This document shows positions 1 to 11,320 of a stretch of 64,000 bases of DNA, one piece after another. Every line of letters begins with the position of its first letter. Position 1 is the first letter of the stretch. The translations under genes and the position numbers were made by a program. The stretch spans positions 6,579,001 to 6,643,000 of the forward strand of contig CM037463.1 of NCBI GenBank assembly GCA_021014325.1. Direction: 5' to 3'. Origin of the DNA: Plazaster borealis. Lineage: Eukaryota > Echinodermata > Asteroidea > Forcipulatida > Labidiasteridae. The notes below the pieces were generated by a model that was not told where the DNA came from, did no database searches, and saw only the letters and a list, made by a program, of their open reading frames with translations.

Positions 1-329
1 CATGACAAACAAACAAAGCAAATACGACCTAAAGAAATAAGGCAAAAGGGTAAATCATAACTATAGAAACTCATAGAGGTAAAGGATGAAAAGAGAAGAA
101 GCTTCTCTATATATAATTAGAGACAATAGGTTTTTGTAAGAGTTCTTTAAGCAACCCACAAAATCTGACCCCGACTTAATGTTGCCATGTCTTGATTAAA
201 GTTGCAGTCGACAGAAATCTGCTAATGTTTTTCCAGAAATGTTCTAGATATTTGCGGGAGATACAAAACAAATATTTGATGTCGTCATGACGCAGTGACT
301 TAAAGGTATCAGATACCATGTGGCCTGTG

Positions 330-640
330 GTGGCCTAGTGGTTAAGACTAAGAGCACCGGACTCAAGCTCTCTGGTGTTTCTGACCATTACAGTGTCGGT
401 TCGAGTCCCGGTCGTGGCACTTGTGTCCTTGAGCAAGATACTTTTCCATAACTGCATAGTCACTCGGACAGGCTACTAGAATTGGTAGTGCACGTAAAAT
501 AATCCGGAAAACATTATCGTATTCAAGAGTAGGGGTTAACCCCGGTGTTTTTGGTTAACATAGCAAGCACTCTTGTTTACCGGTTTCCTCAAGCTTGCGA
601 GCTATAATGTAATTACGTTCATTTATGAGATATCTTTTGT
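330..640 (+). repeat. tRNA-Leu-headed SINE
   Basis: The head GTGGCCTAGTGGTTAAGA resembles a tRNA-Leu A box with an ACTCAAG anticodon loop, and GGTTCGAGTCC at 398-408 is a B box. It is followed by the family body CACTTGTGTCCTTGAGCAAG and a 3' module (GGGTTAACCCCGGTGTTTTT) shared with the copy near 19.1 kb. Confidence 0.75.
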
Positions 641-954
641 TTCGTTACCATAAATATATATTTAGAATAATAATAACATCAAGATTCTAAAAAAAAAGTA
701 TGTCGATTTCATTCAATCGTCCCAAATAGCTCTGAAGATTCACATCAGCCACACTACCAAGATCATCCTAGAGACTTTCAACGAGTTCGACATTCAGGAA
801 CGAGGGGAGGTAGAGATGAAGGTACGCCAAAGGCCTCTTTATAATCGTATATTTTGTATAAATCCACAATCCTTTACAAGTATTTTTTCACAATATTACT
901 GTGACAATACTGTGACTACAGATCCCATTAAGAGAAAACTAAAGAACACATTTT

Positions 955-3900
955 ATGGGTATTAAAAAGAAAAAACAAACCAACAAAAATGGTCAGTATT
1001 TCATTACCTCGAAATACAATTTCGTTCCAAAGAAAACAAATTCTTTCCTTCGAAATGATGTGCCGTCCCCTCGCAATAATATGTCGTTCCTTCAAAACCT
1101 ATTTGTTTCAATCGAAATTTTATTTCGTCCCCTTGAAATAATATTTTGACAGAACGCCAATAATATTTTGAGGGAACAAAATAAATTATTTCGCTGGAAC
1201 AAACTATTTCGAGAGGACATATATTGATTAATTCGTTTCGCCGAGAGAAAGACATCATTTAGCTGGTAGTCCTTCATATGAAAATTGGTTTTTTTTCTGG
1301 ATATTATGAAACCTATGACTTTAGAGTATTTTTTCAGAATTATCTTAATCAGGTTGTATTTTATTGGTTCTCCTAATCAAAATAATACCAATGCCACGCA
1401 TAATATTTGTGTAGCTGTCCCCGAGATCGGATTGAGTTTAAGCAATAAAACAAAGTTAAACAGATGTTCTCACTGAAGTGTCTGGATTTATCATTTATTT
1501 TAGAATGTCAGGGTTCAGTCGCAGAGGTTATTTGTATGATACTCCTGTCAATCCTTCCTATATCTCACTCCGTGAAAACCTTTAAAATAGAACAAGAATA
1601 CAACAATAAACTCTTAGGTAATAAAGCTTAACAAATGAGCAACATTTACCAATAGACACTACACATGTACCAACTGGAACATGTCTGACCCTTGACCTAG
1701 ATTCATACGACAGCGACCTACATGTACATGACCTAATTTCCATTAGTCATAACCTTAAACAATCAAGTCAATAAAGAACTCTCCTTTGAATGATTAACTT
1801 CTACTCAGTAGACAGATTTCCTTAAGAGTATAACGTTGGCAACATTTAAAGTCTTGAATGTCTGTAACCAGGGTGGCCTAACGTTGTTTACGATTCGCAC
1901 ATGAAAATGTGGTTTCATAGCAATTTATTTAACTGCAATTTTACCGCAAAAGTACTCTTTAAATAAACCTTTCATCAAATACATAATGACAAGCGAAATA
2001 TTACTTTACCTCCATGCCGCTTTGTTTACAGCAATTAACACTTTCGGAAGGAAGAATTAAGTGTTCTTTAGTGCAAACTTTCTCAGGTACAACGTTTTTC
2101 GTGAATCTAAAAAGAATGGCGTCAACATCGCTTGAGGGCGCTGTTACATCACACAATAACTGATCAATATCTGTTACAATTTGACAGCTCTTTTGTGGCC
2201 GAGAATGCCCCTTACTTTTACCCTTTTAAAAATTGTCACAGTGTTTTACTTTTAACGCCGGAAACTCGAGAAGAATTCAAAATATGTTACTCGCTTCTCT
2301 TTTCCCTCTCACTCACTTCAGCTTAAGGGGTCTATACTTCGTGAGACACAAAAATTCACAGATTAACATTAAACTTACAACGGATTTACGCAACCTTCCT
2401 CAGTGAAAAAGAATGGCTCTGTAATTTTCAAAAACTTGACGACTGATGAGGCTGAAACTTGTTTACATTGATATCCTCTTTCGCAGTGAGTAGGGATATT
2501 CATTTCATGGTCAAAACCCAGAAGTACAGACTCCCTTCAATTAAATTTAATATTAAGAAAACGGTCAAAACAGACGATACATAAACTGGCTGTTTGTGTA
2601 ACTTTGATCTCAGAAAACAATCAAGGGCTCGGTACCTCGTAAATCATTTCGAGGGAATGAATATCGTTCTCTCCGAATAATATATTATTTTATTCCCATT
2701 TTGTCCATTGTTCAATTCTTCCTTTTATTTAGGGATTATGTAAACATTTTCAGAAGCTAAAATCGTTACAGAAAAAATGGTGTGTGCCTATGTTTATCGT
2801 ATAACAGTTTGCTAAAATTAAAAACTTTGTCAACTTTAGGGGTTAATAATTATGATACCCGGGAGGCTTTTCTTTTGAATGTAGCCCCCCGTAAGTGGAG
2901 AGGGAGCAAAGTTCGATGTTTTCTTTACTTGTCCCTTAAGGGACTCCGTACTTTTAAACTTCAAAAGATTAAAACATTTGAGGCGTGGTTGGGATTGCTA
3001 ACACTTACCATAGGCCTGGTATAAGTTTAAACATCGAGGTTGTGAATTGATAGCTGTGAAACGCGAAACGTGAGAAACGCGAAACAAAACTTACATTCTG
3101 GCTGCTGTGCCGAAGCAAAATGTAGTATTCATTTTTTAAAATAATGACATTCCTGTATTGCATTAATGTACGAGAATGTTTGTTCTACAGGCACCCCCTC
3201 GGTTGTTTTATTTCATTGCTCATTTTGTTTTGGGTTTTTTGCGATTGTTGATATAATTGTGATGTCTGTGACAGACAACCATCGTCAATACATCACTTTT
3301 TTGAGCAGTGTTTTGGGAATGTTATAATCTTATAATTGTTTGTCATTGTTGTCCTACAGGGGAAAGGATTACAGAGAACATGCTGGCTGCTTGGTCGGAG
3401 GAAGTGACTGACGAAGAGGGATACAATGACAAGCTGCACTTTGATTTCTATTTAATGTTAATGTTGGGTTGCACAACTGCAATGAGCCATAATAAAGAGC
3501 CCTTTTCGGAAAAAAACAGCTTTGGATCTATCAGCAATTTGTAATCGGCATTGGGTTCATGAAGGCGGAGTCGAAGCCAAAGATGGTGATTCGAAAATGC
3601 CCTTTTGAACCACTTTACCTGACGTTACGTCATCACACGAGAAATCTCGTGCATTAACAGACGCACACCCATTTTTGCCGAGTATTTTTACTCCTAAAAT
3701 GGCAGACTTTATCCAGATATTAACCGCGTGTGACGTCGGTGCAAGGGGCCAATGTGTATATTTTTGGAATTCTCCGGTCATTTGGGGCAAAAAGCAGCAT
3801 ATTTCACTGTCATGCATTCGTTTTATTTTTCTTATTTAAATATTTGTTTATTTTATTTATTTTTGAATTTGTTTATTTTGTTATTATTATCTTCTTCTTT

Positions 3901-5035
3901 TGTTTTCTTCTGTTTTTGCCACTTCAGTTGAAACCGTCATTCACTTCGAAGCATGTGAATTTATACAACATTGTAAATTAAATTTATAAGGTGCGAAATT
4001 GGCATTCTAGCAGAGTAAGGGCAACTATCGAGATTTCTGCGAAATGTTGCTGCGAATTTGAAGGCTGTTCGTGTGGATTGTTAAATTGAAGAGTTACTCT
4101 TTGACGCGAAAGAATGAAACTGAATGACTGTTTTGTAGAGCTTTCAATTTCGCGAGAAAAAGAATGAAGCGACATTTAAATCGGCCACTTATTTGCCGAA
4201 AACGAACGGGAAAACCTATGATTAAATTTGAGCTTCAAATGATTGTGATTTAGAGGGCGAAGACAAGCTTATACTCACTGAATTGTTTCTTGAGTTTTCG
4301 GCGTACAAAGTAAAATCTGTGTTCAAATCATAAAGGTGAGTTGCATCCTTGGCCACAGAGGGGCGGTCAAATATTGCTTGGCATTGGTATTATTTTAATT
4401 AGGAGAGCCAATGAAATACAAGTCGATTATCAAGAGAACTCAGAAAAATTATCTACAATAATAATGTTCTTATTCCCGCCTTCGCGCAACACCAAGCTCA
4501 AGTACTTTTAAGTACTTGATGCTGGATGCTGCTTTAAAGCAGCATCCAGCAACAGAGTCCAGCATTCTCCTGAAGACGATCAGAGCTTACTGATCGAAAC
4601 GTTAAGTCGTTAACCACCGGTTCTTTTCAGAACCAACACTACTCAAAAGAGGTATTCACATGGTGTTACCGCAAACCTCTCTTAGTTATACCTCCACCAT
4701 GCAAAGTTTCAAATCCTACTTATCTGGAAATATCAATTATATATCGAGGAATCTGTACCAGCTAAATGATGTCGTTCCCTCAAAACGAAGTAATTAATTT
4801 AATTCCCTCGAAATATTATTTTCGTTCTTTCAAAGAGAACAGAATAAGTTTTCGAGAGAACGAAATTAAATTTCGAGGGAACAGAATGGTTTCGCAGGAA
4901 CGACCCATTATTTCAGGGTAACGACATAATTATCATTAGACAGAGATATAATATTTGGAGGGAAAAAAACTGATATTTCGAGGAGAGAACAAAATGATAG
5001 ATCGGGGGAACGAAACACCGCCCTGTTTGTTTATA
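955..5035. mobile_element. Long inverted-repeat (foldback-type) element, about 4 kb
   Basis: Left arm about 1006-1412 and right arm about 4370-5020 are inverted copies. Outer parts are degenerate arrays of TTTCGTTCCCTCGAAATAAT. The inner junctions match as ACCAGCTAAATGATGTC (4755-4775) against its complement at 1248-1270. A further arm segment at 1325-1400 (GGTTCTCCTAATCAAAATAA) pairs with 4378-4450. The right arm is interrupted at about 4455-4750 by another repeat. Internal ORFs of 60-86 aa are unrecognised. The outer limits are approximate. Confidence 0.6.
4490..4750 (+). mobile_element. Dispersed repeat with GAAACGTT hairpin core and one 70 bp tail unit
   Basis: Contains nested palindromes (CAAGTACTTTTAAGTACTTG; CTGGATGCTGC and its complement), then CTGAAGACGATCAG-loop-CTGATCGAAACGTT, then a GGTTCTTTTCAGAACC hairpin, then one reverse-complement unit of the 70 bp repeat found at 37.7-38.4 kb. 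It sits inside the right arm of the 4 kb element. It may be a Penelope-like retroelement end, which is inference. Confidence 0.5.
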
Positions 5036-5441
5036 CCCGTTAAATTTGTTCTTTATTTTTTCCACTTAGGGGATCTGTATTTATAGGATAGTGTTGTGAA
5101 AAAATACTTGCAAAGGAATTTATATTTCACAGGGAGAGAAATGACATTATATTTACGAATATTTGTTTTTATAATAAATTATAATGTACATCACTATTTT
5201 GGGACTAAGTTTCGTTTAGTTTCTACCTAAGCTAACAAAACTCTATATTATAATACTTTTACATGCACGGCGTCATGTTTATTCTTTAGAGACCATTCAC
5301 TTCTGAGCGTTCATCGACACACCAGACATGGTTAATAGCTTTGGTTTTTGTATACATTATTGTTTGTATCTCAGTGCCAGTTTACCAGTATAGGCCTATA
5401 CCTGTTAGTGTTGTGTTGTGTTGTCATTTAGCCTTTAATAA

Positions 5442-5810
5442 AGGCACTGAACACGTTTGGAAATTGTCCAAGACCAGTGTTCTCACTTGGTGTATCCCAA
5501 CATATGCATAAAATAACAAGCCTGTGAAAGTTTGGGCTCAATTGGTCATGGAAGCTGCAAGAAAATGATGAAAGAAAAAACACCCTTGTTGTAGAAATTT
5601 GTGTGTTTTCAGATAGGAATAAAAACTTCTTGCAAGAAGTTTTTATTATTTTAGTGAGAAATTACCCCTTTCTCAAAAACTACGTTACTTCAGAGGGAGT
5701 CGTTTCCTACAATGTTTTATACTATCAACAGCTCTCCGTTGCTTGTTACCAAGTAAGTTGTTATAATGCTAATATTTGTTTTGAGTCATTACCAAACGTG
5801 TACGATACCT
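5442..5810. mobile_element. TTAA-target foldback MITE, copy 1
   Basis: Begins AGGCACTGAACACGTTTGG and ends CCAAACGTGTACGATACCT followed by TTAA. The two halves are imperfect inverted copies around a perfect 30 bp palindrome at 5618-5647. The left TTAA is degenerate. Confidence 0.8.
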
Positions 5811-7193
5811 TTAAGAAAGACTCTGCTCGGGTCGAAACGTTAGGCCATTAACGTTATTTTGCATTTATACCATAGGTCCTTTTGGTTGGTAAGCAGTTTG
5901 CAACTTACTTTGTATCAGTTTAGTTTCTTTGTTAATTACACCGTTTCCTTTAGTCAGTTGCACTTGTCTATTGTACTGAGTAATCAGCTCTCTTTTAGGT
6001 TTAAATCAAGAATTATGGAATTATTGTGTGTAGAAAATCGATGAACTATTATTCTCAGATTTTGGTGGTAATGAGAAAATTAGCGATATAGTGATGCTTT
6101 ATGGTATGTTCATCAAACGTTTTTACAGTACATGTTTTAACTCAGGTGCCTGGCCGCAGAGCGCAGTGGACAGATTTGAACTTAATAAGAAAGATGGCAG
6201 TTGAAATCATTCACATGGGGAAACATAATTTACCACCCCTATAGAAAAGGTATATTATTATGAATTCACAAAATTTTTAGAAACTGTAATGCACAATTAA
6301 TTGTCTGTTAAAGTGGACAATACTTACGATAAATAAAATATGAGTTGGTTTCTGTTTACATCACCGCGTTGGTAAAAGTCTGTTTTATATTGGTTGTTTG
6401 TTTGTTTGTTTGTTGGGGTGTTGGTTGTTTGTGCATTTGTTTGGGTGGGTGTTTTTTAAATGATTTCATACAGATGCTGAATCTGCTGACCACGGTATTA
6501 TAAGCAGCGTTGCCCAAAAAGTTCATTGGAGCCCACGCCCAACTGCATCGATGTACACCGGCATATCCCGGTATTGACGAATCTATGCATAATTATGTGA
6601 TGCCGTTGTGGCGAGAGATGCATTCCCTTTTGGTCTCCACACCGTACCGGATAATGTGTCCCCCGGAAATTAGCCCCCACCTCCACCCCGCTGAAATTGT
6701 CGAACATGATGTTTCTAGAATAATATTTATCTTTACGATTTCTGGCTTGCATCTGACAAAGTGGTTGTTGCCACAAAAGCTCATGCAGTGTTTTTATGTA
6801 ATTAATTAGTTTAATTAGTGAGTCGGGGTGTTTAGGTTTGTGAAAAAACTTTTTGAGGAGACTTGGTAAATTTAAGCTTTAAAGTTTGTCCTATTTGGCT
6901 TGGGAAGTGGAGGAGTGCTTCATGAAAATTGGCAGCAAGTTGGTTTTAAAAAAAAGGGGTGTTTTTTTTCTGGAGATAGGCCTAATAAGCAAGCATTCCG
7001 AACGGCTGAACTGCCAAAAGTTGAAAAGAAATCTGAAGTTTAGTTGTACCATGGGGTAGGGGGCATGGTTGTACAAAAATATATTTGATTGGTTTTCAAG
7101 AGGCTGGAAGACGTTATAGTATTTGTTGAGTATTTTTTTATATTTAGCATAGCATTGGTTGCTATAAAATGAGAGTTTTGTGTGGTGTATCAG
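5811..7193. other. Non-coding stretch
   Basis: No gene seen. A GAAACGTTAGGCCATTAACG core related to the repeat at 4.6 kb sits at about 5830-5860. A (TTTG)n run is at 6395-6415. Short ORFs of 60-104 aa show no family signature. Confidence 0.5.
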
Positions 7194-8246
7194 CAGTGGC
7201 GTCACCGGGGGCAGGGCCTGCGCCCCCCGCTCAGAACCCTTGCCCCTCCATATGAAATCACAGAAAAGTATACTCTTATATTATATAAATTGTTTAAGGC
7301 TGCATAAAATGCTGCCGTAAAAAAGTAAAACTTTTATTCATATCAGTATGTGGACTATGACGCAGTCATGACAAATGCATGGAAACGCGCGCGCGATCGT
7401 ATTGGTGGTAAATGTACGGTATGTTGTGGTTTTGCGGTTACAGAGAGTGCAGAAAGTCACAAAGTTCAGTTTACTACGTGGTGGTCTGAACGCAGACCAA
7501 TAGCTCCGTTAACACAACGTAGTCAGATGCACAACAGAGAGATTTAAACAACAGAATGGCCAGCGAAAAAAGTAGCTTAGACCGTTTCTTCTCCATATCA
7601 AAGCGCCCGTCTTTGCCTCGTGCTCCAACACCTAAGAGGCAGAGACGGGAAAATACAGAAGATTCTGATTCTGATGTGGTACCATCAGAGTATTGCATGG
7701 ACTCTGCATCCGAGGATTCCGCCGAGGAGAATTTCGAAGAAGATGTATCCGTTAGTAATACTGGGAGCGCTAGTAGCACAAGTGCCCTGAACTAAAATGT
7801 GATTATTATACACCCACAATTTCAATCCTGTATTTTGATTTTAATTTTTTTTTAATGGCTTACACTTGTCAAAATATTATGTTTTGGGTATTTACACTGA
7901 AATAAAGCATACAAACAATAAGTTAATTAGTACTCACAGAGCCTAATTTTAGAATGCCGTGTGCAACTCTAAATTGATACTTGGTAATCACTGTTGGTAA
8001 TTCAATCCTACAGTCGAAAAGTTTTATCTTTTAATGATAAGTTCTCATGGTTGTTTTCGCAATCTTTTGTTACCTGCACACTATGTAAACTGTTTTAGAA
8101 CTGCATTGGTGTGTATCAGCTGGTGTGTATCAACTATCAGTTAACATATTTAATGATAATTTTGCACATCTTTGCCCCCCCCCCCGAATTTAATCTTTGC
8201 CCCCACTTGCCCCCCCCCCCAATGAAAATGTCTAGTTACGCCACTG
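7194..8246 (+). mobile_element. hAT-type DNA transposon derivative with TSD TGTATCAG
   Basis: Terminal inverted repeats are CAGTGGCGTCAC (7194) and GTTACGCCACTG (ending 8246). An exact 8 bp target duplication TGTATCAG lies at 7186-7193 and 8247-8254, the hAT hallmark. Both ends are rich in C/G runs. At 1,053 bp it is too short to encode a whole hAT transposase, so it is a deletion derivative. Confidence 0.85.
7556..7795 (+). pseudogene. hAT transposase N-terminal remnant, 79 aa
   Basis: The ORF begins MASEKSSLDRFFSISKRPSL, followed by a PKRQRR nuclear-localisation-like run and an acidic Ser/Glu/Asp region, and stops at 7795. This start-plus-acidic-leader pattern is typical of hAT (DUF4371/ZMYM-like) transposases before the zinc finger. 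No zinc finger or catalytic domain follows within the element, so it is a truncated relic. Confidence 0.5.
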
Positions 8247-8254
8247 TGTATCAG

Positions 8255-8992
8255 CATGGAGGTCTATTTCTACCTCCATGGTATCAGTCACGACAGAGTG
8301 AGCACACCCTCTGGGACTATCAAAAGTACTGTATCGCTGAGACCGCGTGTGGCCGAGCGAAGTTCCCAAGTAGGCCTACATCCGGTCCGCCCACTATAAG
8401 TAGGCCAGCGGACCTGGCACCATCTTTGGAAATCATAAAACACATCAAATGACGTCGGATCAGGGCAAAAAATATCACGATTCACAAGTCTTTCCAATTG
8501 TCCAGTACGATGAAGCCGCCGGGGATTAAAAATGCCTTATTCACAGCCCCCCCCCCCCGCCCCCACCACTACCACCACCACCACCACCTCCCTTGGGGAA
8601 TTCATGTTACCATCAAGTTTATCCATCACCTTTTGAGCATTTGCAACAGGAAATAGTTTCAGTTGCTTTTGCTGGTAGCGTGAAAATTAAAGCAAATACT
8701 GCTTATACATGTAGGCCTAGGCCTACTGTCTATCTGCTGAGTGGCGCGGCAGCCGGCGACCCAATGAACATTTTCAGACAGGCGGCCTAACCACCTACAG
8801 ATAGCCGGCCGATTGAACCCGCTGCTGCAGAGATGATATCATAAGAACAGAATATTCTTAACAGGAGCAAATTATTTATCCCTTACAAAAAAAGTCCTAT
8901 CTATAGGCGAAATTCTTATAGAATTCTATATGATTTAAATAGGATTGCTATAGGATTCTTATAGATTTTTCGTCACTTCCTCGATTCCTATA
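8255..8992. other. Non-coding stretch with hairpin and C-rich runs
   Basis: Directly after the hAT element, CATGGAGGTCTATTTCTACC and following bases form a small hairpin. The stretch CACACCCTCTGGGAC (8304-8318) resembles the 143 bp array consensus. C and CAC runs lie at 8550-8590. 8895-8992 is a degenerate TATAGGATTCTTATAG repeat. No gene. Confidence 0.5.
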
Positions 8993-9565
8993 GACTCCTA
9001 TAAGATTCTTACAGGGTTTTTTTTTGTAAGGGATTGCAGTTTTGCATGTGTATGACCATGGCATTGGTTGCTCTGAGAGTTTATATAGTGTGGTGCATCA
9101 TGCATGATAGAGTGATCACGCCCTCTGGGTCTTAAGACTCCTATAAGATTCTTACAGGGTTTTTTTTTGTAAGGGATTGCAGTTTTGCATGTGTATGACC
9201 ATGGCATTGGTTGCTCTGAGAGTTTATATAGTGTGGTGCATCATGCATGATAGAGTGATCACGCCCTCTGGGTCTTAAGACTCCTATAAGATTCTTACAG
9301 GGTTTTTTTTTGTAAGGGATTGCAGTTTTGCATGTGTATGACCATGGCATTGGTTGCTCTGAGAGTTTATATAGTGTGGTGCATCATGCATGATAGAGTG
9401 ATCACGCCCTCTGGGTCTTAAGACTCCTATAAGATTCTTACAGGTTTTTTGTAAGGGATTGCAGTTTTGCATGTGTATGAGCATGGCATTGGTTGCTCTG
9501 AGAGTTTATATAGTGTGGTGCATCATGCATGATAGAGTGATCACGCCCTCTGGGTCTTAAGACTC
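8993..9565 (+). repeat. 143 bp tandem array, 4 copies
   Basis: Units start with GACTCCTATAAGATTCTTAC at 8993, 9136, 9279 and 9422; the first three are nearly identical at 143 bp and the last is 139 bp because of a shorter T run. Overlapping ORFs repeated in this array are artefacts of the repeat. Confidence 0.95.
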
Positions 9566-9689
9566 GGGTCTTTGGTTCAATATTGTTGCGTTGAACCGCG
9601 GAGCAAGAGATGGAGCAATCTACATGATTGAACTCATAATGTTGCAGGGAAAATACCATAATTTTGACGGTAGAGGCAATTGTGAGCAT

Positions 9690-10599
9690 CTTATTGTTGC
9701 TGACGGAGGATCAGACGTTTCACTATAAATGTTTAGCTTTTGTGACAAAAATGGCAGCCCACCTGCTGAGCTACAGTCGCATTCAGTTTTAGGTTGTTAC
9801 ATGTGTTACTCATAGTTTGCGGACCGTTGTTATCCCGTACACAAATATCTATTTTTATTTAAATAGTCAAATACCGTGTCCGTCTGAAACTAAACCACGC
9901 CCAATTGAACTAATCAATTATTGTGCTGATCCCGCACGCTCTTGACATAGTAAATCATCGTCATTTATCAGATTACCAGCGAAGATGGTCTGGTATCTGC
10001 CTCGATAGGTAAGTTAGCGTTCGGCGTTCGTTTGGCTACCAAGTGTATGTGTAAAGTGTGGTGAGACCGATGGTGTACACACAAGAAATTCACGATCATC
10101 ATGTTGAGGTAGAATACGGAAGTGCGAATTTTCGTACATTTTCAATTCTCAATCATTATCACTCGAAAGAGTTCTGTAAAGATTCAGAAACAAGCTCATA
10201 CAGAAGGTTTTCGTTTTCGTGTATTCAGGTAAGTTGTTTCCTCTATGTACTTTTTTTAAATGACAAATTTATAACCGGAAGTGTATTTTACAATAGTTAA
10301 TCACTAACGACTAACTAACGTTAAACAATATACAATTTAAAATAATGTTGTACAATATATGTAGGCCAGGATGGGTTCCCTATTTTCGTGGTACTTTTAC
10401 GTTTCTCGATCAGAAGAATAGCAAAGTTTTGCCTTACGATCTTTCGGCTCAAAGTGTAACATGACCGGGCGTTTATTTTTGAATAAAAACGGGCGTATTT
10501 ACGCCAAATAAAGTTTGAGACTGTTCCTGGTATTCCCTGTTATTCCTCACTATCCTGAGATAGTCTGTCTACAGTGTATAGAATTTATAAAGCGGATGT
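9690..10599. other. Non-coding, possible 5' exon region
   Basis: No coding sequence recognised. Two donor-like sites, AG|GTAAGT at about 10008 and CAG|GTAAGT at about 10229, lie upstream of CDC42SE in the same orientation and could end non-coding 5' exons; this is speculative. Confidence 0.25.
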
Positions 10600-11320
10600 C
10601 AGACAACTCGTCCGTCGGACAACTCGACGGTTCAGACAACTCGACGGTTGAGACAACTTGACCGTTCGGACAAGTCGACGGTTCAGACAACTCGACTTTG
10701 AGACAACTCGACGGATGGCCAAGACAAGTCGACGGTTGAGCGGCTGACCTCTGTTTATGGCCTTACTGACATGTTTACACGAATTTCCTGTATAAATCCT
10801 GCGATTCTATAATTTTTGCGCGAACCTCAAGTAAGTATTCCGTTCTCTTTGGCTGGATGCACGGCTGGGAGAGTGACACTCGGGTGTTTAGAGCTCCCCC
10901 CATCTGATCTGTTTTCTAGGCCTGCATCGCACGCAGTGGACGGGTCTCCGCCGTGTGCGTGGCATGGTGTGCGCGGCCGTCGGCAGGTCCGTACTAGTAA
11001 GCGAGAACATGGAACAATTATCCGTTCGCCCGGATATTAAACCCACCCACCATACCCCACCCCCGGGGGACGTAAAAAAATAAACAAGTATCAATTATCC
11101 TTTCGCCCGGATATTAACCCCCCCCCCCCCCCCCGAGGCCGCTCTTCACCCCTCCCGCCCCGTGCTGAGTCCCCGTCACGACCATCCGTCGACTTGTCTT
11201 GACCCCAAGTCGAGTTGTCTGACGGTTAAATACATCATCCGTCGAGTTGTCCGAACCGTCGAGTTGTCTGAACCGTCGAGTTGTCTGAACCGTCGAGTTG
11301 TCCGACGGACGAGTTGTCTG
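10600..11320. mobile_element. Foldback element with 17 bp tandem units in inverted ends
   Basis: The first 50 bases (CAGACAACTCGTCCGTCGGA onward) are matched exactly by the complement of the right end. The left arm has eight units of about 17 bp (GACAACTCGACGGTTCA type) to about 10740; the right arm has about seven from 11187. The 440 bp centre is GC-rich with a C tract at 11118-11134 and a 74 aa unrecognised ORF. No clear target duplication. The architecture resembles sea urchin TU elements. Confidence 0.8.

Noticed and set aside
3308..3544. Candidate gene inside the 4 kb inverted-repeat element
   Set aside because: A 78 aa frame with no recognisable domain and no consistent splice partners; not enough to call.
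6498..6809. Overlapping ORFs of up to 99 aa on both strands
   Set aside because: Open in several frames at once with no homology signal; consistent with chance in a locally GC-richer patch.
8998..9484. Repeated minus-strand ORFs with MPWSYTCKTAIPYKKK
   Set aside because: They are the same frame read through each 143 bp tandem unit; no family resemblance, and the array explains them.
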